From Clostridium zeae (GTDB taxonomy: Bacteria > Bacillota > Clostridia > Clostridiales > Clostridiaceae), in the NCBI RefSeq assembly GCF_017312485.1, contig NZ_BMBA01000001.1, positions 1,440,396-1,504,395 on the forward strand: 64,000 nt of DNA, in the 5' to 3' direction. Both the position numbers and the translations under genes were made by a program. Every line of letters begins with the position of its first letter. Position 1 is the first letter of the stretch. Below the pieces are notes generated by a model. It was not told the origin of the DNA and did not search any database. It saw nothing but the letters and a program-made list of their open reading frames with translations. Of this stretch, positions 9,765-18,213 are shown piece by piece.

Positions 9765-10736
9765 TAAGCCTTCCACAAAGTTTGGCTGTTTTAATATAGG
9801 TCTTCCAAGCGCTATAAAATCAACCTCACCCTTTTCAATCATATCCGCTGATATTTCAACATCTTCCAAATCACCAGCACCAATAACCGGAACTGTTACT
9901 CTTGACTTTACAGTTTTAATCATATCTCTTAGCATCGCTGGGCCTTTTAATACAAGTGGCGGAAGCATACCTGATGAGGTATCAAGAATATCTATTCCCG
10001 CTTCAACAAGTTTTTCTGCCACCTGACATCCTTCTTCAAGAGTTAGCCCTCCTGGAAGCAGATCATCCAATCCAAGACGAACTAGTAATAGGGAGTCCTC
10101 GCCTATAGCCTTTCTCACCTCTGTTGTTATCTCTAAAAGAAGACGACTTCTATTTTCCAGGCTTCCACCATATTCATCAGTTCTTAAATTAGTTATTGGA
10201 GACAAAAATTGAGTCAATAGGAATCCATGGCAATTGTGTATTTCTACACCATCAAACCCTGCCTTTTTAACTCTCAGCGCAGCCTTCACAAAATCCTCTT
10301 TTATTTTTTGAATTTCCTCAATATTCAAAGCCTTTGGTAATGTACGTTTGAAGGCAGGGTTTATTACAGCAGATGGAGCGACAGCTTCCATTCCTGTCAG
10401 TTCAACGTTAGCAGCACTTCCCGCATGATTTATCTGAACAATTCCAACTTGGTTATTCTTATGTATAATATCTGCAAGCTTTGCTAATCCTTCTATACAT
10501 TCATCTCTATCAACATATATAAGCTTCTCTCTATATTGGCCGGCACGTGCTACAGCTGCCTGTTCAACAACTATAAGAGATGGACCCGTGCGTTGTTTGT
10601 AGATTGATAATAATTCCTCTGTAATCAATCCATCCTCTGTTGCCGTTGCTATGTCAAAAGGGGCACAAGCATATCTGTTTTCAAAAGTAAATCCTTTAAC
10701 TATAAGATTTTTAAGTAGAATCGATCTATTACTCAT
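9738..10736 (-). CDS. Old Yellow Enzyme family NADH:flavin oxidoreductase
   Basis: 332 residues forming one FMN-binding TIM barrel: ACAPFDIATATEDGLIT at the start, VQINHAGSAA, and GVEIHNCHGFLLTQFLSPITN with the usual HxxH pair, followed by RSRLLLEI and the phosphate-binding end GAGDLEDVEISADMI/FIALGRPIL. It lacks the C-terminal 4Fe-4S and FAD/NAD domains of 2,4-dienoyl-CoA reductase-type members. It reduces activated C=C bonds with NAD(P)H; the natural substrate is unknown. An AGGATG-type site precedes the ATG. It is monocistronic and not part of the large cluster. Confidence 0.9.
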   Translation of the reverse strand: MSNRSILLKNLIVKGFTFENRYACAPFDIATATEDGLITEELLSIYKQRTGPSLIVVEQAAVARAGQYREKLIYVDRDECIEGLAKLADIIHKNNQVGIVQINHAGSAANVELTGMEAVAPSAVINPAFKRTLPKALNIEEIQKIKEDFVKAALRVKKAGFDGVEIHNCHGFLLTQFLSPITNLRTDEYGGSLENRSRLLLEITTEVRKAIGEDSLLLVRLGLDDLLPGGLTLEEGCQVAEKLVEAGIDILDTSSGMLPPLVLKGPAMLRDMIKTVKSRVTVPVIGAGDLEDVEISADMIEKGEVDFIALGRPILKQPNFVEGLLEKIKNEA

Positions 10737-10880
10737 TTTTCCACATCCTTCGCTAATCTTTTTCTTTCATATCATAAATGACAAAACAACATAGCTAGTA
10801 CAACTATTTAATATATAATTTTAACGTGAGTCCAATGAAAAATCTTAGTCATATCAACACTTATATAACTATAGTCTATA

Positions 10881-10939
10881 TAAAAAAGATGTACCACTTC
10901 AATCTGAAAATATAAATTTTACAATGAAGTGGTACATCC
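10881..10939 (-). terminator. Rho-independent terminator of the TruA-like gene
   Basis: GATGTACCACTTCA (10888-10901) and TGAAGTGGTACATC (10925-10938) form a perfect 14-bp stem. On the minus strand it is followed by a run of six T (10882-10887), just downstream of the TruA-like gene. Confidence 0.8.
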
Positions 10940-10968
10940 ATAACATAAACTTTTAAAAAATATATGTA

Positions 10969-11715
10969 CTAATATTGAATACTTAATAAACAAAGCGCGT
11001 CTGCACTTGCTTTATGACCTACATCCTTCAAATCCTTAGACTCAAAAGCTTTCTCAATTGTATTCATAGGTAATTGACCAAGTCCCACTTGAATTATTGT
11101 ACCTACTATTACTCTTTCCATATTTAATAAAAATCCATTTGCTGTCATAGTAATAATAATTTCATTTGTAGTTTCCCTTACATCAAGAGAAAGTATTTTT
11201 TTAATTGATTTCTTTGTTTTCTTATTAGTAGTAAAAGCTAAGAAATCATGCTCACCTACAAGGTGCTTTGCAGCTTCTTTACTTTTAGCTACATTTATTG
11301 TTTGATTCATTAAGTTAACATATTGTCTTTCAAACAAAGGACGATTAGGAGCATCTTTCTTCCATAATCGATATTCGTAAGTTGCACTTTTCATTAAATA
11401 TCTACTATGAAATCTTTCATCAACAGTTTCTACTGATAATATAATAATATCATCAGTTAAATATTTTTCGAAATACTCAAAAATTTCTTTTTCGCTTAAC
11501 CTACTATCTGGTGCTATAAAATTAACAATTTGCCCTTTAGCGTGTACCCCAGCATCAGTATTAACCGCACCAATAACCTCTATCTCCTTTTCATAGAGTT
11601 TTGATAATATCAATTCTAACTTACCTTCAATACTCTTTTCCGCGTTATCTTTGGATTTATTATACCCTGTATATTTTCTACCGTCATAGGCTATCATCAT
11701 CTTATAATTTTGCAT
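10969..11715 (-). CDS. truA: TruA-family tRNA pseudouridine synthase, divergent paralogue
   Basis: 248 residues, the normal TruA length, from the ATG at 11715 with an AAAGGAGG site; a longer upstream frame is not needed. TruA converts uridines 38-40 of the tRNA anticodon arm to pseudouridine. The catalytic aspartate is present at residue 54, in NTDAGVHA. The nearly invariant motif is RTDAGVHA, so the conserved arginine is asparagine (residue 52) here. The N-terminal DGRKYTGYNKSK also departs from the usual DGTxYxGWQ. It sits alone, not with the ecf transporter/ribosomal genes where the main truA of clostridia lies, and so is probably a second copy with altered specificity. Confidence 0.85.
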   Translation of the reverse strand: MQNYKMMIAYDGRKYTGYNKSKDNAEKSIEGKLELILSKLYEKEIEVIGAVNTDAGVHAKGQIVNFIAPDSRLSEKEIFEYFEKYLTDDIIILSVETVDERFHSRYLMKSATYEYRLWKKDAPNRPLFERQYVNLMNQTINVAKSKEAAKHLVGEHDFLAFTTNKKTKKSIKKILSLDVRETTNEIIITMTANGFLLNMERVIVGTIIQVGLGQLPMNTIEKAFESKDLKDVGHKASADALCLLSIQY

Positions 11716-12201
11716 TTGAATCCTCCTTTTTACTAAATACCAATCAATACATTTTATCATATACCAAGATAAGTTTATATATGTAAACTTTGTTTTTAGA
11801 AATTCTTTATGAGGTTTACTCTCTTTATAAAAAATATCTTGTAACAAAAGATGAAGTAACCAGTCTTATGGATACCATAATTGCTAAGGCTGTATTTGAA
11901 GTTAAAAGTGCTTCTCCAATTTGTTGTTGCTTATATTATAGGGTTCCTCTAAGGAAATTTAATCCATACTTGCTCAAAAATCCTGACATCTTAATATTTT
12001 TGTACATGTATATATTAACAATTGAAATTGGAACCCTAGAAATGATTGAACTTAGTTTAAAAAGGTGTTATGCTGTCAATATTAAACTTAGTAAAATGTA
12101 TTTATTACATAAAAATCAAATGTAAAATTTCAATTACTAAAATATTATATTAAAGCGCCTATTTTTATAGGCTCTTTTTTAATTATAAAGCGAGGTATAC
12201 T
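11716..12201. other. Leader region of the ABC-F gene
   Basis: 486 bases between the divergent TruA-like and ABC-F genes. A weak TTG-initiated frame of 111 codons (11790-12125, plus strand) ends here. It has no ribosome binding site or recognised family and may be a decayed gene or chance. Its last ten codons form a separate mini-frame from the ATG at 12096 (MYLLHKNQM). A terminator-like hairpin follows at 12155-12180. Confidence 0.35.
12155..12180 (+). promoter_or_regulatory. Terminator-like hairpin just upstream of the ABC-F start (possible attenuator)
   Basis: GCCTAT (12157-12162) pairs with ATAGGC (12167-12172), followed by CTCTTTTTT. It ends 21 bases before the ABC-F ATG, so it would stop transcription before the gene unless prevented. 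Antibiotic-inducible ABC-F genes are commonly controlled by such leader terminators together with a short upstream reading frame, and a 9-codon frame at 12096-12125 could serve. It could also be the terminator of a decayed upstream gene. Confidence 0.5.
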
Positions 12202-13941
12202 ATGCTAAAAATCGATAATTTGTCCTACTCATTTCCAGAGAAGGATCTATATAAAAATATTTCATTTACATTAGAATATGGTCAACATTGTGCTTTTATA
12301 GGAACAAATGGCAGTGGAAAAAGTACGCTAATAGATATAATTATGGATCCAGAAAAATATATGTTCGATGGTACGTTAGATATGTATCCAAATTCTAGAA
12401 TTGGGTATGTAAGCCAATTCTCTCAACTGGACAAGATAAAAGACACTACAGTTTTTGAATATGTAGGAGAAGAGTTTATTAAACTACAAAATGAAATAAC
12501 ATCTATTTGCACTGAAATGGAAACATCTTCGGATATTGATACTCTACTAGAAAAGTATCAACAAGCTTTAGACGCATTTACTGCAATTAATGGGGATAAT
12601 TTCGAAGATATTATTAATAAAAATTTAAATCTTGCAAATTTAATCAATTATAAAGATTTAATGATATCTGAACTTAGTGGCGGGGAATTCAAGCTTATCC
12701 AAGTAATAAAGGCAATGCTAAATAGTCCAGACTTAATTATTATGGATGAACCAGATGTGTTTTTAGACTTCGGAAACCTTAATTCTCTTAAAAATCTAAT
12801 TAATTCACACAAGGGAACAATGTTAGTTATTACACACAATAGATATCTATTGAATCATTGTTTCAACAAAATTATTCACCTTGAAAACATGGAGTTACAA
12901 GAGTTTGATGGAAGCTATATTGATTATAACTTCACATTACTTCAAACTAAAATTGAATTACAAGAACTAGCTGCTGCTGATACTGAAGAAATTGAGAGAA
13001 ACGAGATATTAATAAATAAACTAAGAATTATTGCTACTGAGAACGCTGAAGCTTTTAGAGGTAGAACTCTAAATGCTAGAGTTAAAATTCAAGAAAGATT
13101 AGAAAAACGCAGAATTAAAGCACCTTTTGTAGATATTAAGGAAGTGGATATCGGTTTAGTTACAGGTAATAAAATCAAAGAAGACATTGCTTTAAAAGTT
13201 AATAATTATAGTGTTTCCTTTGATGATGTACTTCTAGAAAATGTTAACTTTGAGGTTAAAGCTACTGAAAAGGTAGCAATTATCGGTTCAAATGGTACAG
13301 GAAAAACCACTTTACTTCAAGAAATCTTTGAAAATAATCATGATTCTATTGAGCTAAATGAAAAGGCTAAAGTAGCTTATTTATCTCAGATCCAAAATAA
13401 GACGCTAAATGATTCTAATACCATCCTTCAAGAGTTCTTTGATGCTGGTTTTAAAACTTATGAAGATATTAAATCACATATTTTAGACTATGGTTTTGAA
13501 GAAGAAATGATTAATAGAAAGATAGGAACTTTATCTGGTGGCGAAAAAAATATGCTTCAATTGGCTAAACTTTCTGCTAGTGACGCAAATCTGTTGCTTC
13601 TTGATGAACCAACAAGTCATTTAGACACCTATTCACAAATAGCCTTAGAAAAAGCCATAAAAAACTATAATGGTTCGATTTTAATGATTTCTCATGATTT
13701 CTATACTATAGTAAACTGTATGGATTCTCTTTTAATCATTGAAGATAAGACTATTAGGAAAATGAATATGCGCAAATTTAAAAAAATGATTTATGCTAAT
13801 CATTTCGGCAAAGACTATTTGGAAATTGAACAAAATAAAAAATCACTTGAAACAAAAATAGAATTAGCTTTAAAAGCTACTGATTTTACGCTTGCAAAAA
13901 CTTTGTCAGAAGAGTTAGAAGAGCTAATTAAGTTACTCTAA
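12202..13941 (+). CDS. ABC-F family ribosome-associated ATPase
   Basis: 579 residues with two ABC domains and no membrane segment. The first Walker A is IGTNGSGKST near residue 33 with signature LSGGE near 155. The second Walker A is IGSNGTGKTT near 363 with LSGGE near 448 and LLLLDEPTSHLD. The linker between the domains (about residues 230-310) is a charged helical hairpin, the part that reaches into the ribosome in this family. A coiled, charged C-terminal extension follows residue 520. ABC-F proteins act on translation, and some protect against lincosamides, pleuromutilins or streptogramins. Whether this one is a resistance factor cannot be told, but the leader hairpin favours inducible control. 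Confidence 0.88.
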   Translation: MLKIDNLSYSFPEKDLYKNISFTLEYGQHCAFIGTNGSGKSTLIDIIMDPEKYMFDGTLDMYPNSRIGYVSQFSQLDKIKDTTVFEYVGEEFIKLQNEITSICTEMETSSDIDTLLEKYQQALDAFTAINGDNFEDIINKNLNLANLINYKDLMISELSGGEFKLIQVIKAMLNSPDLIIMDEPDVFLDFGNLNSLKNLINSHKGTMLVITHNRYLLNHCFNKIIHLENMELQEFDGSYIDYNFTLLQTKIELQELAAADTEEIERNEILINKLRIIATENAEAFRGRTLNARVKIQERLEKRRIKAPFVDIKEVDIGLVTGNKIKEDIALKVNNYSVSFDDVLLENVNFEVKATEKVAIIGSNGTGKTTLLQEIFENNHDSIELNEKAKVAYLSQIQNKTLNDSNTILQEFFDAGFKTYEDIKSHILDYGFEEEMINRKIGTLSGGEKNMLQLAKLSASDANLLLLDEPTSHLDTYSQIALEKAIKNYNGSILMISHDFYTIVNCMDSLLIIEDKTIRKMNMRKFKKMIYANHFGKDYLEIEQNKKSLETKIELALKATDFTLAKTLSEELEELIKLL

Positions 13942-14037
13942 ATTTAGTTAGTGGCAATGTAATCAATATAAGGAAACATTGAATTTGTAAAATAAAAATT
14001 TATATTAGTTCAAATTAATATTCTAAATTTAAACATA

Positions 14038-14070
14038 AAAAACCACTATATTTTTATAGTGGTTTTTTTG
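14038..14070. terminator. Bidirectional terminator between ABC-F and MerR genes
   Basis: AACCACTATA and TATAGTGGTT form a strong stem with a short loop. It has a seven-T run on the plus side and a run of A on the left, so it can serve both the ABC-F gene (plus) and the convergent MerR gene (minus). Confidence 0.8.
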
Positions 14071-14096
14071 TGTGCGATGTACATTGAACCACTGTA

Positions 14097-14450
14097 TTAC
14101 AAAAGATTCAATTTATTTTTAAGCATTTTCTTCAATATTGCCTCAGTTTTATCTAGATTTTCTTTTTGGATTTGCACTTCTTCTATCTTTTTTTGTAAAA
14201 GTTCAATCTTTGTATCAATAGAAATCAAATTCGAATTACTTTTTTGAATCTCTCTAATCTCTCCTAGGGAGAAACCTACTAAATGAACTGTCTTTATCAT
14301 TATGAGGTAGTCTATTATATCTTCAGAATAATTACGATAGTTATTTGAGTCTCTACTAAAATACTTTTCAGGGATCAAATCTTGTTTTTCGTAAAATCTA
14401 ATAGTAGAGATAGATAATCCTGTTCTTTTTGATACTTCATTTATTTTCAT
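14097..14450 (-). CDS. MerR-family transcriptional regulator
   Basis: 117 residues. The N-terminal winged helix is clear (INEVSKRTGLSISTIRFYEKQDLIP, residues 3-27), followed by the second helix pair and a long C-terminal dimerising coiled coil (about 75-117). There is no cysteine pattern for metal sensing and no drug-binding domain, so it belongs to the short YyaN/AdhR-like MerR group. GCGAGG precedes the ATG. It is divergent from a patatin-like lipase gene, and the intergenic region has a promoter with the long spacer that MerR proteins act on. Confidence 0.88.
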   Translation of the reverse strand: MKINEVSKRTGLSISTIRFYEKQDLIPEKYFSRDSNNYRNYSEDIIDYLIMIKTVHLVGFSLGEIREIQKSNSNLISIDTKIELLQKKIEEVQIQKENLDKTEAILKKMLKNKLNLL

Positions 14451-14471
14451 AAAAAACCTCGCTGAATTCCC

Positions 14472-14503
14472 TTGACTCTAAACCTTACTTCATAGTTTAT
14501 AAT
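14472..14503 (+). promoter_or_regulatory. MerR-type long-spacer promoter
   Basis: TTGACT (14472-14477) and TATAAT (14498-14503) are close to sigma-A boxes but separated by 20 bases instead of 17. Inside the spacer TAAAC and GTTTA form a dyad with a 12-base gap. This is the arrangement MerR regulators correct by twisting DNA. It points toward the patatin-like gene, with a leader of about 145 bases. Confidence 0.5.
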
Positions 14504-14654
14504 ACATTTTGATCAATTAATTAGTCAACATATAGATAAACTACTTCCTATTAGAATTGATCAAAATAAAGATTCGTAGAATCATCGAAATCTTTATTTT
14601 GAGTCCAATGACTGAAGTATTTTATCTATTCTAAAAGAAATGGAGAGGATTATA

Positions 14655-15506
14655 ATGCAAAATACTAATAAAAAAACACGAGCAGTTGTATTAGGCGGTG
14701 GAGGTGTAACCGGCATAGCTTGGGAGATTGGAATAATTACGGCCTTGTTACAGGAAGGTATTGATTTATCAGAGGCAGATGTAATTATTGGCACCTCTGC
14801 AGGTTCATTTGTTGGAACTGCATTGGCAAGTGGTTATGATATGAGAAAGCTTTATGATTCTCAATTCATCCCAAATAAATCAGAAGTTAATGTATCAGTT
14901 GGCTCAGAAATTATGAAATTATGGACTGCAGCCTTTATATACGGAAAAGATGATAAAAAGAAGATTGGGAAGCTGTTTGGGGACATAGCTAAAAAATATC
15001 CTTCCAAAATCTCAAAAGAAGAGCGTCAGGCAGTTGTAGAATCAAGACTTACTACAACTATCTGGCCATCAAAATTAAAAGTCACTGCAGTAGATGCAGA
15101 AACAGGAGATCTACATGTATTTGATAAAGATTCAGATACTTCACTCATAGATGCAGTGAATGCAAGTGGTGCTGTGCCAGGCCTTTGGCCTTTTGTAGCT
15201 TTTAATGATAGGGATTGGATTGATGGAGGTATGGTTTCAAGTACAAATGCATTTTTATCTGGTTCTTATGACAAAGTGGTGATTTTATCCCCTATGCCAC
15301 AAAAGTATGGCTTAGTTCCGAGCGTTAAAGAAGATGTTGAAGAGATGCGAAAAAGAGCTGCTGTATCTCTTATAATTCCTGACAACGATAGTATTTTAGC
15401 AATTGGCAAAAATCCTTATGCTCCAACTCATGCTGCTTCCTCTGCAAAGGCTGGATTTGAACAAGGGATAAGAGAAGTTGCAGGTGTTTATAAAACTTGG
15501 GAATAA
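14655..15506 (+). CDS. Patatin-like phospholipase/acyl hydrolase
   Basis: 283 residues from the ATG at 14655, which has GGAGAGGA just upstream; an in-frame ATG at 14640 precedes that site. The patatin catalytic elements are all visible: the oxyanion loop GGGGVTG near residue 15, the nucleophile GTSAG (serine near 48), and the catalytic aspartate in IDGG near 195. The family (RssA/YjjU-like) cleaves acyl esters of phospholipids or lysolipids in the cytoplasm or at the membrane face. It is probably controlled by the divergent MerR regulator. Confidence 0.88.
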   Translation: MQNTNKKTRAVVLGGGGVTGIAWEIGIITALLQEGIDLSEADVIIGTSAGSFVGTALASGYDMRKLYDSQFIPNKSEVNVSVGSEIMKLWTAAFIYGKDDKKKIGKLFGDIAKKYPSKISKEERQAVVESRLTTTIWPSKLKVTAVDAETGDLHVFDKDSDTSLIDAVNASGAVPGLWPFVAFNDRDWIDGGMVSSTNAFLSGSYDKVVILSPMPQKYGLVPSVKEDVEEMRKRAAVSLIIPDNDSILAIGKNPYAPTHAASSAKAGFEQGIREVAGVYKTWE

Positions 15507-15599
15507 TTATTAAACATACACTATCCTTAACCTTCTTTAATATTGCTGGAGAAAAGGTACCCCTAAGAATAAAAGGTGTTAACTCTGATATAAAAAATA

Positions 15600-15638
15600 G
15601 TAAAACCGTACTGAAAAAAATCAGTACGGTTTTTTGTG
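15600..15638. terminator. Strong bidirectional hairpin terminator
   Basis: AAAACCGTACTGA and TCAGTACGGTTTT form a long perfect stem with A/T tracts on both sides, about 95 bases past the patatin-like gene. Confidence 0.8.
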
Positions 15639-15639
15639 C

Positions 15640-15783
15640 TTTTTTTACACCATATTTATTTCTATATTCAGAAGGAGTACAATTCATATATTTTTTAAAT
15701 ACTTTTCCAAAATAACTTATTCCATTAAAACCTGCCTCCAAAGCTATTAGTTCATCAATACGCTTAAAAATCCATCTAAGTTA
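15640..15783 (-). pseudogene. AraC-family regulator remnant (C-terminal helix-turn-helix only)
   Basis: On the minus strand an unbroken frame reads ELIALEAGFNGISYFGKVFK and then KYMNCTPSEYRNKYG, the second helix-turn-helix and the family signature of AraC/XylS regulators. The N-terminal domain and first helix are absent. The frame has no start codon of its own with a ribosome binding site, and upstream it runs into the end of the FliB-like gene in another frame. It is therefore the tail of a destroyed regulator gene. Confidence 0.7.
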
Positions 15784-16904
15784 AACACATTGTTAGTTTC
15801 AAATATCTCTGCTAGCTTTTCTATATTTTCCTCCAAATGTTCAACGTCTTTAGAATACATGTGCATTATGTCTACTGCATCTTCATCAGTAAGCTTTCCA
15901 CTTTCTATCCACCTAAACAAAAATAATTCCTTAATCATTATATAACTAACCACCGCTGTTTTCACTTTTGCAGATACATCATAATCAAAAACTGCCTTCA
16001 TAAAATATCTAAATACAAAGTAAACTAACAGATTTTCAAACTTGTATAATTTATCTTTATAATACTTATTAAATTGTTTATGTTTATCTAAATAGAGCTC
16101 TGCATCACTATTGCACTGCCAAAAATAACTTAATACCTTATGTAATCCTAATGGATCATTAGGGTTTATATGTTTTAATTCTTTGAAGACTTTAAAAAAT
16201 TCATAGATGTTATTATATTTGATAGTCCCCTTATTTTTATACTTATCTAAACTATTAATAAATTCATTTTTAATGTCATTGTTTAAGTATTTTTCATTTA
16301 CATTCTTTATTCCCAGTATATTATTTTCATCTATTACTGACTGAATTTCACTAGTAAATTTCAGAATTAGAGAAACTCTATCCTCTAGAACAATATCACG
16401 ATTTTGAAGCATATCCAAAACGATTTTTCTACTTTGCAAAAGATTTATAAAAAGCATAGCGTTAATATCATTATATGAAGTTATTTCTTCTTGAATTTCA
16501 CTTACTTCAAACTTTACCTTTTTATTATCTCTTAATATTATTCTTGCTGCTTCCGGGCAGGACAGTGATATCCCTATCTCACGTAATCCTCCAAACTCTT
16601 CAGTGTATCTTGGAAACTGTCTGCAAGTATAGCATAGACTATCAGCTCCAAGCTCAGTATATATATCACACATTTTGTTTTCATTTAGAAATGCACAGTC
16701 ATTGCCTTTTAATACAAATATATTTTCTCCATCACGGTTCACTATCTTATTTCGTAGTCTTTTTCCAAACTCTCCATCTACCCTTTTATATTTACTATAT
16801 GTTTCATCATCAATTACAATTTCCCACCCAGCACAGCATGTATCTTCACATTCTGAGGCTATACATTTGAATTTTTTTAAATAATCTGGTACTCGAATCT
16901 TCAT
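15747..16904 (-). CDS. fliB: FliB-type flagellin lysine N-methylase
   Basis: 385 residues. The N-terminal part carries a YkgJ-like cysteine cluster: CIASECEDTCCAGW at residues 13-26, then CAFL, CDIY and CYTCRQFPRY near residues 70-100, followed by LSCPEAAR. These mark the FliB family, which methylates lysines of flagellin through an Fe-S or metal centre. The remainder is helical. AGGATGAGG precedes the ATG at 16904. Flagellin genes are not in the window. The 3' end overlaps an AraC remnant, so the last residues may be altered by a rearrangement. Confidence 0.85.
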   Translation of the reverse strand: MKIRVPDYLKKFKCIASECEDTCCAGWEIVIDDETYSKYKRVDGEFGKRLRNKIVNRDGENIFVLKGNDCAFLNENKMCDIYTELGADSLCYTCRQFPRYTEEFGGLREIGISLSCPEAARIILRDNKKVKFEVSEIQEEITSYNDINAMLFINLLQSRKIVLDMLQNRDIVLEDRVSLILKFTSEIQSVIDENNILGIKNVNEKYLNNDIKNEFINSLDKYKNKGTIKYNNIYEFFKVFKELKHINPNDPLGLHKVLSYFWQCNSDAELYLDKHKQFNKYYKDKLYKFENLLVYFVFRYFMKAVFDYDVSAKVKTAVVSYIMIKELFLFRWIESGKLTDEDAVDIMHMYSKDVEHLEENIEKLAEIFETNNVFNLDGFLSVLMN

Positions 16905-17156
16905 TTTTTACCTCATCCTATTTATATTTTTTAAGTTATTCCTTTATTTTAATACCAATTGATTATATCATCAAGTAAACAAGTATTTGTAATAGGCACC
17001 TGTAGACTTTGAAACAAAGTTTTCACTTAAATATTGGTATATTTTTATTAGGTAAGAGGAACGGCAATCTATATGTTTTTAGTACAAACTCTATTTTAAC
17101 TAGGTAGAATTATTGTTGAAATTATGAATACCATATATGCGAGTTAATGCAATTAA

Positions 17157-17188
17157 AATAAGATGCTCAGTTTGAGTATCTTATTTTT
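17157..17188. terminator. Hairpin terminator next to the GNAT remnant
   Basis: AAATAAGATGCTCA and TGAGTATCTTATTT form a stem around a short loop, with a T run following on the plus strand and a run of A preceding. It probably ended the former GNAT gene on the minus strand. Confidence 0.55.
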
Positions 17189-17318
17189 TACTACTAAAAG
17201 TTTTTTTCAGAAAGTACTGTGTTATGTTATCAGGATAGTTATCTAACTCTGCAAAAACTTCATATCCACACGACTGATAGAAATTCGGAGATTGATAACT
17301 AAAGGTGCTAGTATGAGC
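17188..17318 (-). pseudogene. GNAT acetyltransferase remnant (C-terminal end)
   Basis: The minus strand reads SPNFYQSCGYEVFAELDNYP and on through NITQYFLKKTF to a TAA at 17188-17190. The pattern FYQSCGYEVFAELDNYP is the last conserved motif of small GNAT N-acetyltransferases. An in-frame stop and the acc terminator lie immediately upstream, so only about 43 codons survive. Confidence 0.7.
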
Positions 17319-17351
17319 AAAAAACCATCATGAATTACCATGACGGTTTTA
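17319..17351 (-). terminator. Terminator of the accBCDA unit
   Basis: On the minus strand AAACCGTCATG pairs with CATGATGGTTT (one G-T pair) and is followed by TTTTTTG, about 45 bases past the accA stop. Confidence 0.75.
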
Positions 17352-17394
17352 ATATAGATAAGCAATAAGTTTGTAAGTGGAGTTATTTAATTGC

Positions 17395-18213
17395 TTAGTC
17401 AAATGTATTTCCTACTTTTCTAAATTTATCATATCTTCTTTCTAAAATGATGTCTATATTACACTCCATTAACTTTTTTAATTCTTCAACAATAATCAAC
17501 TTTAATGTACTTGTCATCTGCTGTCTATTATTATGCGCACCGCCATCTGGTTCTTCAATTATTCGGTCAATAATGCCTATTTCTTTCAAATCATTTGCTG
17601 TCAACTTCATAACACTAGCTGCTTCGGCAGTTCTACTTGCATCCTTCCATAATATACTAGAAAAACCTTCTGGAGATAAAATTGAGTATATTGCATTTTC
17701 TAACATTAATACTTTATCTGCAATCCCTAAGGCTAATGCCCCTCCACTACCACCTTCTCCTATAAAGATGGATATTATGGGAACCTTTAATCTACTCATT
17801 TCTAACAAATTATTTGCAATAGCCATACCTTGTCCATTTTCTTCCGCTTCAACACCACAATATGCACCAGGAGTATCTACGAAACATAAGATTGGCATAT
17901 TATGATTTTCCGCATACTTCATTAGTCTATAAGACTTTTTATAACCTTCTGGTTTCGGCATGCCAAAGTTTCTTTTTATATTTTCTTTAGTATTATTTCC
18001 TTTCGTTATACCTATAATTGTTGCAGATATGCCATCTATTTTACAAATACCAGCAATAACAGCGCTATCATCACCATAACATCTATCTCCATGTAATTCA
18101 ACAAACTTATCACTAATATTATTTATATAATACTCTGAACTAGGTCTGTTTATATTACGAGAAAGTTTAACTTTCTCCCATGCATTATTTATTACATTAT
18201 TTTCTTGGTTCAT
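17395..18213 (-). CDS. accA: Acetyl-CoA carboxylase carboxyltransferase subunit alpha
   Basis: 272 residues. AccA and AccD form the carboxyltransferase that moves CO2 from biotin to acetyl-CoA, giving malonyl-CoA. Conserved blocks include the FVELHGDRCYGDDSAVI start, GFGMPKPEGY-like NFGMPKPEGYKK, the FVDTPGAYCGVEAEE loop and the IGEGGSGGALALGIADKVLML helix. It is shorter than E. coli AccA (319) by the usual N-terminal extension. The ATG at 18213 overlaps the end of accD by 17 bases and has AAGGGGAT upstream. It is the last gene of accB-accC-accD-accA, next to the polyketide-like locus and with no fab genes beside it, which suggests a dedicated malonyl-CoA supply. Confidence 0.95.
   Translation of the reverse strand: MNQENNVINNAWEKVKLSRNINRPSSEYYINNISDKFVELHGDRCYGDDSAVIAGICKIDGISATIIGITKGNNTKENIKRNFGMPKPEGYKKSYRLMKYAENHNMPILCFVDTPGAYCGVEAEENGQGMAIANNLLEMSRLKVPIISIFIGEGGSGGALALGIADKVLMLENAIYSILSPEGFSSILWKDASRTAEAASVMKLTANDLKEIGIIDRIIEEPDGGAHNNRQQMTSTLKLIIVEELKKLMECNIDIILERRYDKFRKVGNTFD

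Larger units (their letters stand above)
16905..17394. other. Intergenic region at the left edge of the large cluster
   Basis: 490 bases with no intact gene. It holds a hairpin (about 17157-17188), the tail of a GNAT acetyltransferase gene (17188-17318) and the terminator of the acc genes (17319-17351). It looks like a rearrangement scar beside the biosynthetic locus. Confidence 0.6.

Noticed and set aside
9738..10736. OYE-family reductase considered as the missing enoyl reductase of the cluster
   Set aside because: It lies 7 kb outside the cluster border in its own unit, and OYE proteins lacking the Fe-S domain are not known as acyl-ACP enoyl reductases.
11790..12125. 111-codon plus-strand frame upstream of the ABC-F gene
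   Set aside because: TTG start without a ribosome binding site, no recognised family and odd composition. I keep it only as part of the leader description.
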